DNA from: Acidobacteriota bacterium | GTDB taxonomy: Bacteria; Acidobacteriota; UBA6911; RPQK01 | Direction of reading: 5' to 3' | Length of the DNA stretch: 16,521 nt | Assembly (NCBI GenBank): GCA_003819755.1 | Contig: RPQK01000072.1 | Coordinates: forward strand, 1 to 16,521 | Shown here: positions 14,986 to 16,521 of the stretch, one piece after another | Layout: each line of letters begins with the position of its first letter | Position numbering within the stretch: the stretch's first letter is position 1 | Program-made: the position numbers and the translations under genes | Notes under the pieces: generated by a model | Seen by the model: the letters and a program-made list of their open reading frames with translations, nothing else | Database searches by the model: none | What the model was told of the DNA's origin: nothing

Positions 14986-16333
14986 AGTGTCTCAGGTATT
15001 CCGTTTCTTCGACGATACGGAAGCCTCGTATCTCGTCTCTCTTTTCAAAGACTGAAATGATTGATTCGGCGACGTAGTTCATGTGCATGGAGGTATAGAC
15101 CCGACGGGGGACGGCGAGCCGGACCAGTTCGAGGTCGGGGTAGCGCACCTCCCCGGTCTGCGGATCCTTCTCGGCGAACATCAGACTGCCGATTTCAACC
15201 GAGCGAATCCCGGCCTCTCGGTACAGGGCAACGGCCAGGGCCTGTCCCGGGAACTGGCTGGGCGGGATATGGGGCAGAAACTCCCTGGCGTTGAGATATA
15301 CCGCGTGCCCGCCGGTCGGCTTTATGATCGGGACCCCGGCCCGATCCAGTTCTTCGCCCAGATATCGGATCTGCCCGATTCTGAAGCGCAAATAATCCTC
15401 GTTCAACACCTCTTCCAAGCCTCGCGCCATCGCTTCCAGGTCACGGCCGGCCAGGCCGCCGTACGTCGGAAACCCTTCAATCAGAATCAACAGGTTCGTC
15501 GCTTTTGTAGCCCACTCCTGACTGTTCATGGCCAGAAAACCGCCGATGTTGACCAACCCGTCTTTCTTGGCGCTCATCGTACAGCCGTCGCCGTACGAGA
15601 AGAGCTCCTGGGCGAGCTCGAGAACCGTTTTCCGGGCGAGCTCCGGTTCGCGCTCCTTGATGAAAAAACAATTCTCGGCGTATCGGCAGGCATCGAAGAA
15701 CAGCGGGATTCCGTATTTGCGGCAGACTGCGCGCGTTTCGCGGACATTCTGCATCGAGACCGGCTGGCCGCCCGCCGAATTGTTCGTGATCGTCAGCATG
15801 ACCAGCGGGATATTCTCCGGACCGTGTTCGTTGATCAGGCGTTCCAGCCCCTCCACGTCCATGTTTCCTTTGAACGGCTCGACGGAGTTGGGATCTCGCC
15901 CCGCTCGATTCAGAACGTCAACCGCGTGACCGCCCTTATGGATGACGTTGGCGCGGGTGGTGTCAAAGTGCGTGTTGTTCGGGACGATGTTCCCCGGTTT
16001 CAGCACGACAGAAAAGAGCAGGTTTTCGGCAGTCCGTCCCTGGTGCGTTGGAATGATGTGGCGGAATCCGAATATGCGGCGAACAGCGTCCTCGAAATGG
16101 TAGAAGTTCTTGCTGCCCGCGTACGATTCGTCTCCCAGCATAATGCCAGCCCACTGGTTGTCGCTCATGGCTGAGGTCCCGCTGTCGGTCAGCAGATCGA
16201 CCAGGATGCTGTCGGCCGGCACCTTGAAGAGATTAAAACCGGCTTCGCGGATCACCTTGTCCCGCTCTTCACGGGACGTTCGCTTAAGAGGTTCAACAAC
16301 TTTGATCTTGAACGGTTCAAAAGGGAATTGCAT
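14960..16333 (-). CDS. tnaA: Tryptophanase (tyrosine phenol-lyase family)
   Basis: The protein has 457 residues from the ATG at 16333, preceded by GAGG (minus strand, 16340-16343). A TTG at 16345 in the same frame overlaps that SD and is disfavoured. This PLP enzyme splits tryptophan into indole, pyruvate and ammonia. The Schiff-base lysine is K257 in S-A-K-K-D, with Y71 and the PLP-binding F-F-D-A-C-R also present. From the ATG the numbering runs with Citrobacter tyrosine phenol-lyase. The three residues that set substrate choice there (T124, R381, F448) are D124, I381 and H449 here, the tryptophanase set (D, I, H; E. coli D137 and H463). Tyrosine phenol-lyase is therefore unlikely. It is convergent with hutI and overlaps it by 26 bases. 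No tnaC-like leader peptide or tnaB permease is seen. Confidence 0.88.
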   Translation of the reverse strand: MQFPFEPFKIKVVEPLKRTSREERDKVIREAGFNLFKVPADSILVDLLTDSGTSAMSDNQWAGIMLGDESYAGSKNFYHFEDAVRRIFGFRHIIPTHQGRTAENLLFSVVLKPGNIVPNNTHFDTTRANVIHKGGHAVDVLNRAGRDPNSVEPFKGNMDVEGLERLINEHGPENIPLVMLTITNNSAGGQPVSMQNVRETRAVCRKYGIPLFFDACRYAENCFFIKEREPELARKTVLELAQELFSYGDGCTMSAKKDGLVNIGGFLAMNSQEWATKATNLLILIEGFPTYGGLAGRDLEAMARGLEEVLNEDYLRFRIGQIRYLGEELDRAGVPIIKPTGGHAVYLNAREFLPHIPPSQFPGQALAVALYREAGIRSVEIGSLMFAEKDPQTGEVRYPDLELVRLAVPRRVYTSMHMNYVAESIISVFEKRDEIRGFRIVEETEYLRHFTAVLEEV

Positions 16334-16394
16334 ATTCTGCCTCAATTTGTGAATGTTCTGATGCTAACCGAGAACGGGGGGAGAGACAAACCGC

Positions 16395-16410
16395 GACGGC
16401 TGACGGCTGA
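16395..16410. repeat. Short tandem gacggct (two units)
   Basis: gacggctgacggctga is two 7-base units plus two bases. On the minus strand it reads tcagccgtcagccgtc, the same word family as the gtcagcN array at 124-165, in inverted orientation. It lies 25 bases before the right copy of the palindromic element. Confidence 0.7.
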
Positions 16411-16435
16411 GAAGGTGTGAAAAAATCAAGCGTGT

Positions 16436-16521
16436 CGACGGGCTTTTATCGTGGCCGGACTCTCCAGAGTCCGGCGCGTACATCGTGCAACCAGCCATCA
16501 TCCACGCGCCGGACTCTGGAG
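16436..16521. repeat. Palindromic repeat element (right copy, truncated by window end)
   Basis: All 86 bases are identical to 1-86 and in the same orientation. The window ends inside the right arm of the palindrome, so only part of that arm is present. This is either the overlap of a circular sequence or a second copy of a dispersed element. Confidence 0.95.

Noticed and set aside
15083..16174. 363-residue plus-strand ORF
   Set aside because: It is the antisense shadow of the tryptophanase gene, with no SD and no recognisable motif.
16334..16435. tnaC-type leader peptide upstream of tryptophanase
   Set aside because: The minus strand here has no ATG-started short frame with a tryptophan codon in this stretch; the upstream region is cut by the window end.
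1..16521. Plasmid, phage or integrative element
   Set aside because: Despite the matching ends there is no replication, partition, integrase, transposase, capsid or toxin-antitoxin gene.

Overview
The window looks like a 16.5 kb piece of bacterial chromosome, moderately GC-rich, from a Gram-negative organism: there is a TolC-type outer-membrane protein, Shine-Dalgarno sites and Sec signal peptides ending in 'HA|Q'. The mix of a deoxyhypusine-synthase-like enzyme, a DUF1015 protein, large secreted beta-rich proteins and a hut cluster, with word-like repeats in the spacers, suggests Acidobacteriota or a similar soil or sediment phylum. That is inference; no rRNA or tRNA gene is present to settle it.

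Layout. Left part (1-3537): a palindromic element and a 7-mer array, then a minus-strand pair (DUF1015 protein at 964-2244, followed by an exported thioredoxin-fold protein at 153-935), then a plus-strand deoxyhypusine-synthase-like gene. Middle (3566-8735): alternating singletons, namely a secreted beta-sandwich protein (-), an SDR oxidoreductase (+), a radical SAM/SPASM protein (-) and an orphan TolC-like protein (+). Right part (8973-16333): class II fumarase, then hutU-hutH-hutI on the plus strand. Tryptophanase lies on the minus strand and overlaps the end of hutI tail-to-tail.

Metabolic theme of the right part: HutH, HutU and HutI carry histidine through urocanate and imidazolonepropionate to formiminoglutamate. 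The last hut step (HutG or HutF) is not in the window. Tryptophanase releases indole, pyruvate and ammonia, and fumarase belongs to the TCA cycle. Together this looks like amino-acid catabolism feeding central carbon metabolism.

The most striking signal lies between the genes. Seven of the eight spacers of about 90 bp or more hold an array or inverted repeat built from a short word, and the word differs from spacer to spacer: gtcagcN, cccagaa, ggaccagaa, acaagggacagaaggg, NNctgaca, cacgaacgaa, aaggacctc. Most are arranged as an array, a short loop and then its reverse complement, just before the next gene's ribosome-binding site. Only the 4892-5080 spacer lacks one. In addition, the first 86 bases are repeated exactly as the last 86 bases, inside a long palindromic element. 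The contig therefore either closes on itself (16,435 bp) or, more likely given its gene content, is bounded by two copies of a dispersed repeat.
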